From positions 1-64,000 of the forward strand of contig NZ_RQGQ01000009.1 of assembly GCF_004770265.1 (NCBI RefSeq): a stretch of 64,000 nucleotides of DNA, written 5' to 3'. This stretch comes from Leptospira congkakensis (GTDB lineage Bacteria > Spirochaetota > Leptospiria > Leptospirales > Leptospiraceae). The notes beneath the pieces were generated by a model. That model saw nothing but the letters and a program-made list of their open reading frames with translations. It made no database searches and was not told where the DNA came from. Positions 8,571-18,039 of the stretch are shown piece by piece (positions within the stretch are counted from its first letter, which is position 1; the number at the start of each line of letters is the position of its first letter). Position numbers and translations under genes: made by a program.

Positions 8571-9001
8571 GTAAAAATTAGACTAATACGAGTCCTCTTC
8601 TTACAATCTTTTTTTCCTGTGAGGAATTCTGAAACGATTCTAATAGAGCCTGCACGTTTGTGAATTGTAGCGATTGGATCGACGGAACAAACTGCACTTT
8701 CAGTCATTGGTCTAGATCCATTATTTCAATAAGCCACATCTCTAATTTTTTAGTAATATGAAACTTATTTATCAATGGTTTTACTTCTTTTTGGTATTGG
8801 CGATGTGTAGTTTTGAAAACCTTTCCTTAGATTCACCTAACAAATAGTAGTTTGTAAAATGAGGTCACTGCGCAATCTCTGCTTTTCTCGTTTTGATGGC
8901 AAATCCCGGTCTTGTATTTTCGACAAGTTTAGACTAGAGATTATTCTTTACTCTTTTTTCGGGATATCCGCAAATTGAAATTGTTCCATGTAACCTCAAA
9001 A
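8571..9001. other. Intergenic stretch without a supported gene
   Basis: This divergent promoter region lies between the antiporter and the partner-switching operon. The only item seen is a 29-codon frame at 8758-8847 on the plus strand that resembles a lipoprotein leader (hydrophobic run, then LAMCS) but has no ribosome binding site. No RNA gene or clear operator was recognised. Confidence 0.4.
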
Positions 9002-9937
9002 ATGGCCAATAAACGAACCTTTATTTCTCCCGACTTAGCCCAAGAAATTGTAAAAAATATCAGATTACTTGCCCTTTCAGGTAAAAAGAATTTTAAAACC
9101 TATCTTTACGAGCCGCTTGTCTTTTCTGGCTGGGAACGAGACAAAGCACATTTAGGGTCATCGACTGCTAAACTGATGGATAAAATCCATCAAGATATAG
9201 AAGATCCAGCCTATAAACATACTATCGCACATCAATGCAAACGGTTGATTTCTCAGAGTTTGGTAGAAAGTTTATCCGCTTTGGGTGATTCATGTATCTT
9301 TTTTCTGGATCGAATCCAGGAAAATATCGAGCTCGCTTCCTCTGCGGAAGCAACTGAGTTTGTTTATGCGATTGAAAAATCATTAAAGACATTTGCAAAA
9401 ATCACAAATGAATCCAATGAAAAAAAGTTTGAAGAAACAATCGCTAATTTAACTGCAGAAGACTTACAGACAGCTTTTAACCCAATTCGTTTAGATAATA
9501 CCAGAAAAAAAGTGTATGTAGAGACTGAGTTACATACTTTATACCAGCAAGTTTTAACGGCAACTAAATCTAACAATCTTGCGAAGTGTAAAAAATTATT
9601 AACTCGTTACATCATTACCTATAATGAATTTGAAAGTTTTAATAAGTCGGAAGTTGAAACATTACTTGTTGCACTTGATAAAAGGGAAACTGGTTTTAGG
9701 CAAAACCTTTGGGATTCTCTTGCAATCGATATATATTATTCGGTCACAAGAGGAATTATGGAAGGGAACACAAAAAAGGCAATCCAAGGGATACGAAAGT
9801 ATGCATATATTTTTGAAGGTGATCCGAATGTTAAGTTTAGTTACGAAATTGATGCCCTCGAACGGAAGTTATATGGGATTATCCAAACAAAAGGGCTTAT
9901 GAAAGAGTTAATGAAGGATTTAAAAAGAGGTACATAA
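9002..9937 (+). CDS. Hypothetical protein, first gene of the partner-switching operon
   Basis: I do not recognise a domain. The protein is about 311 residues, soluble, and looks mostly helical (many K/E-rich amphipathic stretches), with no signal peptide or membrane segment. It ends at 9937, overlapping the STAS gene's start by one base, so the two are translationally linked. By position it may feed a signal to the STAS/RsbW/RsbU switch or act as a scaffold for it. Start: I prefer ATG 9002 (MANKRTFISPDLAQ), but TTG 8975 is in frame, and neither has a convincing Shine-Dalgarno. Confidence 0.6.
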   Translation: MANKRTFISPDLAQEIVKNIRLLALSGKKNFKTYLYEPLVFSGWERDKAHLGSSTAKLMDKIHQDIEDPAYKHTIAHQCKRLISQSLVESLSALGDSCIFFLDRIQENIELASSAEATEFVYAIEKSLKTFAKITNESNEKKFEETIANLTAEDLQTAFNPIRLDNTRKKVYVETELHTLYQQVLTATKSNNLAKCKKLLTRYIITYNEFESFNKSEVETLLVALDKRETGFRQNLWDSLAIDIYYSVTRGIMEGNTKKAIQGIRKYAYIFEGDPNVKFSYEIDALERKLYGIIQTKGLMKELMKDLKRGT

Positions 9938-10278
9938 TGGCAAATATAAACTTTAAAGAAAAAAGTCACGGCGACAAATTCGTAATCCAAGTATCTGGCG
10001 AAATCGATGCCAAAACGGCTCCAGAATTAAAAGTTAAATTAGAACTTTCGATTGAAAATGGCGCCACTAAAATCGTATTGGATTTTAGTGAACTAACTTA
10101 TATTTCTTCGGCGGGTATTGGTGTATTAAATTCCATACAAAAATTCTTAAAAGATAAATCAGGCGAAATTGTTTTAGTAAATTTAACTAAAGAAGTAAAA
10201 GATACTATGGACTTGATGTATTTTACTAAAAAAGTTAAGGTATTTGCAAATTTGGATGGAGCCCTGGCTGGATTTTAG
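9937..10278 (+). CDS. STAS-domain anti-sigma factor antagonist (SpoIIAA/RsbV-like)
   Basis: A single STAS domain of 113 residues. The phosphorylatable serine is in the segment LTYISSAGIGVLNSI (S57 or S58), exactly where SpoIIAA and RsbV are phosphorylated. Such proteins bind and neutralise an anti-sigma kinase when dephosphorylated. The kinase and phosphatase partners are encoded directly downstream, so this is a complete partner-switching set apart from the final target. Confidence 0.9.
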   Translation: MANINFKEKSHGDKFVIQVSGEIDAKTAPELKVKLELSIENGATKIVLDFSELTYISSAGIGVLNSIQKFLKDKSGEIVLVNLTKEVKDTMDLMYFTKKVKVFANLDGALAGF

Positions 10279-10288
10279 GACAATCACT

Positions 10289-10717
10289 TTGGAACCAAAC
10301 AAAGAACAGGTTGTTGTCATTCCAAATCATTTGGACAGCCTGTCGCAGGTCAGGCAATCGGTTCGATCTTTTTTAGCGAGTGATATACCAACAGATATAA
10401 CAGGTAAACTCGTTTTTTGTATAGATGAAATCGTTACTAACATCATTGAACATGGATTTATAGATGAAAATCAATCTTCAATTCAAATCAAAATGTTAAA
10501 AACGCCCAAGCAGTTACAGTTTGTTATCACTGATAGTGGTATTCCCTTTGACCCAACTAAAAAAAAATCAGATACTTGGAAACATTTATATGAGTCTGGG
10601 TTAGATGGTGGGTTTGGACTTAGGTCTGTAAAAAAAATTATGACGTTAGAATACAAAAGATTAACAGCAGAATCTTTGAATGAATTGACATTAAGTTATA
10701 TGAGGACTGAACCTTGA
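10289..10717 (+). CDS. RsbW/SpoIIAB-like serine kinase (HATPase_c_2)
   Basis: A GHKL ATPase of about 140 residues. The N box is CIDEIVTNIIEHGF, the G1 box is VITDSGIPFDP, and the G2-like region is DGGFGLRSVKKIMT. Family members phosphorylate the STAS antagonist and sequester a sigma factor or another partner. Start choice: a frame is open from ATG 10244 and 10256 inside the STAS gene, but TTG 10289 has TAGGA eight bases upstream and gives an N-terminus of the usual length. It overlaps the next gene by four bases. No sigma factor gene lies beside it, so the final target is unknown. Confidence 0.85.
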   Translation: MEPNKEQVVVIPNHLDSLSQVRQSVRSFLASDIPTDITGKLVFCIDEIVTNIIEHGFIDENQSSIQIKMLKTPKQLQFVITDSGIPFDPTKKKSDTWKHLYESGLDGGFGLRSVKKIMTLEYKRLTAESLNELTLSYMRTEP

Positions 10718-13692
10718 ATAAAAAAAGAATCCTAAGAGCCATTGTCCCCGGCATCAGAACCAAATTAAGTTTTTTTACTGCCATCCTCGTCATATCCATT
10801 TTGGCGATTACTTCATCATTACACTATAACCAACAGAAAAAAGCATTAGAAGAAAAACTAGAATCGGAACTAAAAACTCCATTAGAGTATATCAATTCTG
10901 TTGTTTTGGATTTAGAAAACTTAACCAGAAGTCTTGTGATGATAGAAGAATTTAAGGTAAGGGTAAAAGGGAAAAAGAAAGAATTGAGCCGTTTTAAGCG
11001 GACTGTTGTGAGTAAAGAAACCGGGTTACTAGGCTCTTTAAAAGATTTTGGAAAATCCCTTGGTCTCAATCTAAAAAGAAATAATGTTTATAGATCAGTA
11101 GATACTTACTTTACCAGATATCTTTCGGAGAAAGAAATTGATGATTTTGAAAATAAAGTAAAGGCTGAACTTCGGAAAGACAATGGGGCACCAATTGACC
11201 CTTCTACTTATAAGTATATCAAGAGTTTTGCGGAAAAGACTGCCGCTGCACGAATTAACGTAGAACGAGCCAAGATACGTTTGTTGGAGATTGAAGAAGA
11301 GTTGCAGCCAATTGAAACAGAGTTATTGGATGAAGGACTTGTTCCAAAAAGAAAAAAAACACTGATAGCTGATAAGTTGAGTTTAGTCAATGAACGTAAG
11401 TTAAATGAAAAAATGATCCCCGAAAATGAAAGGAAATCATTAAACTACGAAACTCTTTTGACAAAGGCGTTGCAGAATTTTTTTAGGGGATCTTATAAAG
11501 ATCATATCACCTCGATTGGTTTGTTACCTGATAAAATTAGAATCTTTGCTTATGATCGAATGGGTAAAGAAACTTTAGATACAGGATTGTTGTTTCCTGA
11601 ATCCTCGGGAACAGGCAAAAAACTCTTAAAACAAACTGATTTTTTAGATAGTAAGAAAACTTTGTTTTCTGAAAAAAACGTGATGAGTTTGGTTCGGGAA
11701 GAATATTTACCAGCCAGTTATGAAGTAGGTGGTCGGCAATATGAAGTTGTGTTTCGACCAGTATTTCGAAATCCAAAAACTGCAGAACGAGCAAAATTAA
11801 TTACCGAATTGCTTTCGGATGAAGAAAATAGTTACTTAGAATATTTTGGAGAGGATCTAAAAATTTCAGAACAACTCAGGGAAGTAATTTTGAAATTGAA
11901 GACCAGAGTCGCAGAACTTCGGAAAGAAGGAAAGGTGAAGCCAGGTGCTGATTCGACTTATCGTTCCCTTGCTGATTCTTATCGAGGGTTAATCAAAAAA
12001 CGCGATTTGAAATTCCAGGAACTAATGCCAAACAAGTCGGCTTTTGAACTACATACAAAGAATTGGAATGAAGATCATTCTGCACTTATTGAAAAGAAAA
12101 AACAAATCGGGAAAGAGATAAACGATTGGGAAGAAAAATTAAAATCACCACCCAAAAATGGAGAAACAGTTTTTACTCTAGAAGAGATACAAGAAAAAAT
12201 TAGAAATCTTGAAGCATCGCTTGAGGAAACAAATGATCATATTCAAAGAGTTGTCGTTAGTAAAGATGATTGGTCTTCTTTTAAAGAAGCAAAGTTGAAT
12301 GATGCGATATTGGTAATTCGCGATGTAGCTCTAGAGGATTTTGCATTTATGCCATTTCAAACCGGACCTTCGAGTTTGATGCGTTATTATAAAGATGAAG
12401 GAGAAAGGGAAATTCAGGATACGAAACACAAACAGTTTAGAGAATGGATTTTGTCTGGAAATTCAGAAACTGTGTTACCTAAACTCAAAGGAAAGTTTTC
12501 GTTTTCCGACTCTGGAATTCTTGTACGAAGCAGAACGGAAGCAGAAGAAATGATGTGGAATTTGGATGAAACTCCCATTCTTCTTTCAAAAGAAAACGTT
12601 TCTGGTTTGGTTTACGAATTACTACAAAAAGACTTACTCGGATTTAATATCATAATCATCGACAGAACGGATGGTTACAGACAAATCAAAAAGAATCGAG
12701 AAGAACAAATTCGTTATGCAAGTGCAATCGCCATTGTGGGTATTTTACTCGCTTATATACTTGCTTGGTTCTTTGTTCGAAAAATAAAAATTATCAGCAA
12801 AAAAACGGAAGAAATTGAAAAAGGAAACTTGGATGTCTCCTTTCCTAAGGCTGGTTATGATGAAATAGGAATCCTTAGCGAGTCCTTAAACGACATGGTG
12901 CACGGATTAAAGGAACGGGAGGAGATGAAGGGTGAACTCGTCGCCGCTGAAGAGATCCAAAAACGTCTGTTACCTGGTAAATTACCAACTAGTTTAGAAG
13001 ATAAAATTGAACTAGCTGCTTTTTATAAAGCAATGACTGGCGTTGGTGGAGATTATTATGATTTCATTGAACTAACGGATGGAAAACTTGCATTTTGTAT
13101 TGGCGATGTATCCAACCATGGTGTTGGACCTGCCATAGTCATGGCATTGTTTCGTGCTCAAATTCGTTCTATTTTCCGAAAAGGAGAACGAAATCTTAAA
13201 AAGATTCTTCTCGAAGTGAATGGGAGTCTTTATGAGGATACCCCAGATCATATCTTTGTCACTTTTTTTCTCGGAGTTTTCGACCCAGAAAAATCCTCAG
13301 TAGAATATGTTTCTGCCGGACACTTAAAACCAATGTTTTATGATGCATCCACGAATAAAATTCATGAATTACCTGCGGGTGGTTTGCCTTTAGGAATGGA
13401 TGAAAATTCATTTTTTGAATCTACCATTGAAAGAAGAGCTATCATACTAGATTCAGGGGATCTTTTTTTCCAATATACGGATGGATTGGACGAAGCAAGG
13501 AGTGCGGAAGGGGATTTTTTTGGAAAATCTAAAATCGCCAAACAATTATTAGCAAATGGCATGGGACAGGCAAACGATTTGATAAAGAGTATGGTGATTG
13601 AACTAGAAAAACATACATCCCAAAATTTATCATTACCTGGTATGTCTACCCTCTCTGATGACGTCGCGATGATTGCAATCCGGAGAAAATAA
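10714..13692 (+). CDS. Membrane-bound PP2C-type phosphatase with HAMP domain (RsbU/SpoIIE-like)
   Basis: This is a 992-residue sensor phosphatase. One membrane segment lies near residues 18-38 and a second near 667-690 (IAIVGILLAYILAWFF), so about 630 residues are extracytoplasmic; that part is rich in predicted coiled coil (residues 170-240 and 380-520) and has no domain I can name. A HAMP linker follows, with DVSFPKAGYDEIGILSESLN, then a SpoIIE phosphatase domain (about 745-990) with LLPG, GVGGDYYDFIEL, CIGDVSNHGVGPA and DDVAMIAIRR. It should dephosphorylate the STAS protein on receiving an external cue. The TTG start overlaps the previous gene. Confidence 0.88.
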   Translation: MNKKRILRAIVPGIRTKLSFFTAILVISILAITSSLHYNQQKKALEEKLESELKTPLEYINSVVLDLENLTRSLVMIEEFKVRVKGKKKELSRFKRTVVSKETGLLGSLKDFGKSLGLNLKRNNVYRSVDTYFTRYLSEKEIDDFENKVKAELRKDNGAPIDPSTYKYIKSFAEKTAAARINVERAKIRLLEIEEELQPIETELLDEGLVPKRKKTLIADKLSLVNERKLNEKMIPENERKSLNYETLLTKALQNFFRGSYKDHITSIGLLPDKIRIFAYDRMGKETLDTGLLFPESSGTGKKLLKQTDFLDSKKTLFSEKNVMSLVREEYLPASYEVGGRQYEVVFRPVFRNPKTAERAKLITELLSDEENSYLEYFGEDLKISEQLREVILKLKTRVAELRKEGKVKPGADSTYRSLADSYRGLIKKRDLKFQELMPNKSAFELHTKNWNEDHSALIEKKKQIGKEINDWEEKLKSPPKNGETVFTLEEIQEKIRNLEASLEETNDHIQRVVVSKDDWSSFKEAKLNDAILVIRDVALEDFAFMPFQTGPSSLMRYYKDEGEREIQDTKHKQFREWILSGNSETVLPKLKGKFSFSDSGILVRSRTEAEEMMWNLDETPILLSKENVSGLVYELLQKDLLGFNIIIIDRTDGYRQIKKNREEQIRYASAIAIVGILLAYILAWFFVRKIKIISKKTEEIEKGNLDVSFPKAGYDEIGILSESLNDMVHGLKEREEMKGELVAAEEIQKRLLPGKLPTSLEDKIELAAFYKAMTGVGGDYYDFIELTDGKLAFCIGDVSNHGVGPAIVMALFRAQIRSIFRKGERNLKKILLEVNGSLYEDTPDHIFVTFFLGVFDPEKSSVEYVSAGHLKPMFYDASTNKIHELPAGGLPLGMDENSFFESTIERRAIILDSGDLFFQYTDGLDEARSAEGDFFGKSKIAKQLLANGMGQANDLIKSMVIELEKHTSQNLSLPGMSTLSDDVAMIAIRRK

Positions 13693-13720
13693 TTTTACTT
13701 ATTGCTGTTTGTGTTTAGTT

Positions 13721-13837
13721 TTATTGGGTTTTTATATGGGTTCTTTTCTTTAATTTTTCTATCCATGATTGTTGTGAACAATCCTTGAAAAATAACTCTT
13801 CAACAAAACCGATATTAAATATAAATGATCTCATTGA
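13721..13837 (-). pseudogene. Remnant of a CPBP-type intramembrane protease gene
   Basis: Read on the minus strand, the gap before the peroxidase gene encodes GFVEELFFKDCSQQSW followed by WIEKLKK and a stop. This matches the active-site region of the intact CPBP protease at 21132-21974 (AFVEELFFRGYLLQSW, then WISDLGEKK). The catalytic EE pair is kept, but the arginine of EExxxR is lost and nothing flanking it is open. It is probably a decayed partial copy of that gene. Confidence 0.6.
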
Positions 13838-13953
13838 CATATATCAATGAGCCTTTGTTGGGCATAAATTTTTAATGGCTAATTTGTATGATTTCTTTTT
13901 TTAACATTGGTTAAAATGATTTCTATCTTAACTCTCTTTGTTTCTTTTGTCTT

Positions 13954-15186
13954 GTGAAGTATCGGTTTTGTTTCGGAATCTTTGCCTCGATCATTTTTGT
14001 CATTCATTGTTCTAAGATAGAATCTAGAATCATTCAAGAAACGTCAGAGTTTGAAATCGTCGAACCTCCTGTCGATTTTAAACTTTCTTCGTTTTGTCCT
14101 TCTGGATGGAAAAAAGAAAATGAACTTTGTGTTATTGATTACAAATACGTTCAATCTTTAGAGAAAAATGGTGGTCTTGGCCAAGTACTTCCTCAAGTCA
14201 AACTTGACCCAAGAGTAATTGATTTAGGAAGATATCTTTTTTTTGATCCAGTTCTTTCTGGAGATAAACAGTTGTCATGTGCCCATTGTCATCATCCAGC
14301 TTATAGTTTATCAGACGGTAGAAAACAAAGTATAGGAAAAGGTGGCATTGGATACGGACCAAACCGATATGGTGGTGTGACACTAAAAAGATCAGCACCT
14401 AGTTTATGGAATGTCGTTTATATGAAACATTTGTTTTGGGATGGGAGAGCTTCCAATTTAGAAGATCAAACAGAAGGCCCACTATACTCGCCAGATGAAA
14501 TGGGAAGTTCGCAAGAAATCATCGAATCAAGGTTAAATAATATTTCTTTTTACCAAAAAATGTTTCGCCAAGCCTATGGGGCCAAAGGTTCAAAAATTTC
14601 TGTCCACTTAGTCATTGATGCCATTGTCTCCTTTGAAAGGTCACTTGTTTCTTTTAGCAGTCGATTTGACAAATGGTCAACGGGAGATAAAGGAGCTTTA
14701 AACGATGAAGAACTGTTAGGTTACAATGTCTTTCGTTCTTTTGTTGCCCGATGTGCCGAGTGCCATCCACCACCAATGTTTACAAATAACGTTTTTGCGA
14801 CCATCGGGGTGTTAGATTCCAGCGATAGGGATTATGGAAGAGAATCCATTACCGGACAGGAATTACTAAGAGGATCTTTTCGAGTTCCTAGTTTGAGAAA
14901 TATAACCAAAACCGCGCCTTATATGCATTCAGGGAATTTGGAAACATTGGAAGATGTTGTTAACTTTTACAATGAGGGCGGGGGGCGAGGGAATAGTGCA
15001 CCGAGTGATCTTAGAATCCATTGGCATGTTAGGAAAATGGGCCTAAGTAAAAAAGAAATCACTTCCCTTGTTTCGTTTCTAGGTACGTTGAATGACGAAA
15101 CTAGTATGCCAAAAATCCCTAAGTTTGTTCCTTCTAACTTACCTGTAGCCATCGAATTTGAATCATACCATCGGAGTTCCAAATAA
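13954..15186 (+). CDS. Di-haem cytochrome c peroxidase (MauG/CCP family), lipoprotein
   Basis: The 410-residue protein has a lipoprotein signal (IIFVIHC, Cys about 19). The two haem c sites are CAHCH near residue 109 and CAECH near residue 266, each in the family context (LSCAHCHHPAYSLSDG and RCAECHPPPMFTN). APYMHSGNLETLEDVV, with the Met-His region near residue 325, is the usual late motif. Such enzymes reduce peroxide in the periplasm or oxidise a protein partner. It starts a run of six same-strand genes with spacings of 2 to 62 bp. Start: GTG 13954; no ATG precedes the signal peptide. Confidence 0.9.
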   Translation: MKYRFCFGIFASIIFVIHCSKIESRIIQETSEFEIVEPPVDFKLSSFCPSGWKKENELCVIDYKYVQSLEKNGGLGQVLPQVKLDPRVIDLGRYLFFDPVLSGDKQLSCAHCHHPAYSLSDGRKQSIGKGGIGYGPNRYGGVTLKRSAPSLWNVVYMKHLFWDGRASNLEDQTEGPLYSPDEMGSSQEIIESRLNNISFYQKMFRQAYGAKGSKISVHLVIDAIVSFERSLVSFSSRFDKWSTGDKGALNDEELLGYNVFRSFVARCAECHPPPMFTNNVFATIGVLDSSDRDYGRESITGQELLRGSFRVPSLRNITKTAPYMHSGNLETLEDVVNFYNEGGGRGNSAPSDLRIHWHVRKMGLSKKEITSLVSFLGTLNDETSMPKIPKFVPSNLPVAIEFESYHRSSK

Positions 15187-15188
15187 TA

Positions 15189-16709
15189 ATGAGTTTTAAA
15201 AAACTTTTTCTATCTAATCTTTCTTCTCAAATGCGTGAAAGTTTATTTCACCTATGTATTGTTATCTTTCTTCTTTTTACTTTCAGTTCTGAAATTTTTT
15301 CACGCACAATTGAAGTTCATGAAGGAGAGTCTATTCAAAAGGTCATCGACTCACTAGAAAAAGGTGATACTGTAAAAGTATTTCCTGGAGTTTATCACGA
15401 ATTTTTATTTGTGGATAAAACTCATTTTACTTTATCCGGTGTAATTGTAAATGGTAAGTGGCCAGTTTTGGATGGATTAGGTAAGTTAAATGATGGAGTG
15501 ATTGGATCAGGTGCCAATTTTCTCATCGAAAATTTTCATATTAAAAATTATAAAGCAAATGGTGTGATGACCCAAGGTGCGGGTAACATCACAATGCGAA
15601 AACTCATTGTAGAAAACACGGGAATTTATGGGATTTATCCAACAATGGGTACGAATGTATTAATCGAAGATACGGTTAGTTTAGGGATTGCAGATGCAGC
15701 TATTTATATTGGTATGTGTCACAATGTTGATGTTAGGCGAAATGAGGTATATGGAAGTGTTATTGGAATCGAAATAGAAAATTCTACAAATGTATTGATT
15801 GAAGGAAACACTGTTTACGATAATTCCGCAGGAATTGTTGCTTTTGCTTTGCCGGGTCTCCCGTTAAAAAAAGTAGAAAACGTGATCATTCGGAAAAATT
15901 TTATTTTTGATAACAACCATCGAAACTTTGCAGAACCTGGAGCACTTGTTGCTGGTGTTCCTCCTGGAATTGGTATTGGTGTGATGGCTGGTGACGAAGT
16001 AACCATTGAAGGTAATATCATTCGGAGAAATAGCTTTGCAGGAATTGGAATTGGTGATAATAACTTACTTCCCAATTCGAAATCACCAGATCCAGATGTG
16101 GAGCCAAACCCAGATCGTAATAAAATTTTAGAAAATGTTTTCATTGATAATGGAGTTCGTAAGTGGAATGATTTAGTGTCTTGGATCTTTTATGTGATAA
16201 GAATTATATTTTCCGGTAATCCTATCCCAGAATCTCCTAATGGTGGTAAGGTAGGGATCTTTCCTGATGGATACGATGTTGTTGCTTCCGGAAAAGGAAA
16301 AGACAATTGTTTAATTTCCCCTGACTCAGTTACAAAAATTGGAACAAAGGATTTTGGTGTTTGTGATACCAAGGATACAAGTGAAAAAATCAAAACTATG
16401 ATAGGTGATCCAAAACAAGGTGAAACCAAATCAGATGCTAGAGAATTAGGAAAACAAGTATTTGGTGCTGTATGTTCAGGGTGCCATTCGATGAACATTC
16501 GTACGGTTGGCCCTCCAATAAAAGAAATTCAAGAAAAATACAAAAAAGATGTCTATGGAGTGGTTTCTTTTGCTTCTATGCCAAAAAAAGTTAGAGAAGG
16601 GTTCATCGAAATGCCTTCTCAAAAGTATTTGGGAAATGAAAAATTAACAGCCGTTGCAAATTATATTCTAAATTTAAAAGACGAAGGGAACAAAGGGGTG
16701 ACAAAATAA
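15189..16709 (+). CDS. Right-handed beta-helix protein fused to a C-terminal cytochrome c domain (NosD-like)
   Basis: The protein has 506 residues. A signal peptide (about 1-38) is followed by parallel beta-helix repeats (about 50-330) like those of NosD/carbohydrate-binding PbH1 proteins, with repeated units such as NVLIEGNTVYDNS and VTIEGNIIRRNSF. A single haem c site, CSGCH near residue 430, lies in a C-terminal class I cytochrome c domain with methionines (SMPKK, EMPSQ) as possible axial ligands. It follows the peroxidase with a two-base gap, so it may be its electron partner or a substrate-binding scaffold. The fusion is unusual; I have no name for it. Confidence 0.82.
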   Translation: MSFKKLFLSNLSSQMRESLFHLCIVIFLLFTFSSEIFSRTIEVHEGESIQKVIDSLEKGDTVKVFPGVYHEFLFVDKTHFTLSGVIVNGKWPVLDGLGKLNDGVIGSGANFLIENFHIKNYKANGVMTQGAGNITMRKLIVENTGIYGIYPTMGTNVLIEDTVSLGIADAAIYIGMCHNVDVRRNEVYGSVIGIEIENSTNVLIEGNTVYDNSAGIVAFALPGLPLKKVENVIIRKNFIFDNNHRNFAEPGALVAGVPPGIGIGVMAGDEVTIEGNIIRRNSFAGIGIGDNNLLPNSKSPDPDVEPNPDRNKILENVFIDNGVRKWNDLVSWIFYVIRIIFSGNPIPESPNGGKVGIFPDGYDVVASGKGKDNCLISPDSVTKIGTKDFGVCDTKDTSEKIKTMIGDPKQGETKSDARELGKQVFGAVCSGCHSMNIRTVGPPIKEIQEKYKKDVYGVVSFASMPKKVREGFIEMPSQKYLGNEKLTAVANYILNLKDEGNKGVTK

Positions 16710-16710
16710 A

Positions 16711-17991
16711 ATGACTGCAGAAAAAAAACTCACCTTAATGAATCCGTTCCATGGTGGATTGATTTCAACCATCAGACTGATAACTCCACCCATATTAACT
16801 TTCATTTTAATTTTTTTTGTTCGTTATTTATCAAATGATGAGTCTTGGAAACGTAACCTTTTAGCAGTTTCATTCCTTTGTTATTACATAGCAGTATCCG
16901 TATTGGGTATGTTGCGCGCAGGATCCGCGGTGGAGGAAATTCTGGGAGAGGAAGATGTTGCGGAAGACAAACCATCTCGAATGGTAAGAGCAAGACATTC
17001 CGTTCGCATATTCTTTTCTCTTTGGTTTGTAGGTGGAGTTGCCATTCTTGCTGGTCTATATGTTGGAATGAGCAAAAATCGTTGGGATATGCCGATTCCA
17101 CTTCCGTCCTTACAAATCCTTAGTTCGGTTGTGTGGGCCATTCTTTCCTCGTTATTATTGCAGTTAATGAGTTTTCATAGAGGGCTTTTGTTGAGAATTG
17201 GTGGTTCTGCAAAAGGATATATCGCTAGTAGTTTCACGATTTACGGATTCCTCATTTTTTTATTCCCTATATACTTTCTGTTATATGCAGGGAATGGTAA
17301 AATACTAAATATTCCTTACCTCATTGCGTTTACGTTACCAACAAATATTATATTAGTATATTTAATTGTTTTGAAATACCGATCGGTTCTAAAAACTTTG
17401 GGAGAAAATTCTGAGTTTTTTTTCCATCCAGATACCAGATATGCTGCTAAAAGAGCGTTTTTTGGATTTATACTTTTATTTATTTTGATTAGTTTATTCT
17501 TTTTGGATTACTCTAGAAGACAAAAATTACTTTGGATTTATTCAGCTAGAGAAAACCATATAACTCTTTTTCAGGTTCTACGACTAACAGGCGTCGACAT
17601 TAACGAAGTTGATGAACACAGATACACTCCTCTTTTTTGGGCGATACAAGGTGGTTCGATTCCATTTGTAAAATCGATTGTCCAGGACGGTGCAGATTTA
17701 GAAGCGCTGAATGAATTTGGACAAACTCCTTTATTATTAGCAGTTTTGCTTCAGAATGAACCTATGGTAAAGGAATTGGTTTCTCTTGGTTGCAATATCA
17801 ACCGGGCGGATACAATAGAAGGTCAAACTCCATTGATTCTTGCGGCAAGAGATGGTAGTTTTGAAATCGTAGAGTTTTTGTTAACCCAAAAGGCAAACCC
17901 TTTATTGAAAAATAAAAAAGGACAGCTGGCTTTAGAATTAGCATTAGAAAACGGACACCAAAAAATTGCCGATTTATTAAAAGCTAAGTAA
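16711..17991 (+). CDS. Membrane protein with C-terminal ankyrin repeats
   Basis: Of 426 residues, about the first 270 hold seven or so hydrophobic segments (for example ILTFILIFFVRYL, FFLDYSRRQ at the end). Residues 290-426 form four ankyrin repeats, seen as RYTPLFWAIQGGSIPFVKSI, then FGQTPLLLAVLLQNEPMVKE, GQTPLILAARDGSFEIVEF and GQLALELALENGHQKIADLL. Ankyrin proteins are often partners of catalases and peroxidases, which fits its place in this gene set, but the partner here is not known. ATG 16711 is next to the stop of the preceding gene. Confidence 0.8.
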   Translation: MTAEKKLTLMNPFHGGLISTIRLITPPILTFILIFFVRYLSNDESWKRNLLAVSFLCYYIAVSVLGMLRAGSAVEEILGEEDVAEDKPSRMVRARHSVRIFFSLWFVGGVAILAGLYVGMSKNRWDMPIPLPSLQILSSVVWAILSSLLLQLMSFHRGLLLRIGGSAKGYIASSFTIYGFLIFLFPIYFLLYAGNGKILNIPYLIAFTLPTNIILVYLIVLKYRSVLKTLGENSEFFFHPDTRYAAKRAFFGFILLFILISLFFLDYSRRQKLLWIYSARENHITLFQVLRLTGVDINEVDEHRYTPLFWAIQGGSIPFVKSIVQDGADLEALNEFGQTPLLLAVLLQNEPMVKELVSLGCNINRADTIEGQTPLILAARDGSFEIVEFLLTQKANPLLKNKKGQLALELALENGHQKIADLLKAK

Positions 17992-18039
17992 CAGGATAAA
18001 AATCTTGATTAAAACTTCTATTTTGCTAGGTTTTGTGTT

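Noticed and set aside
8758..8847. A 29-codon frame that looks like a lipoprotein leader (LVLAMCS)
   Set aside because: No ribosome binding site, no mature part, and an atypical residue before the Cys. It may be chance or the trace of a lost gene.
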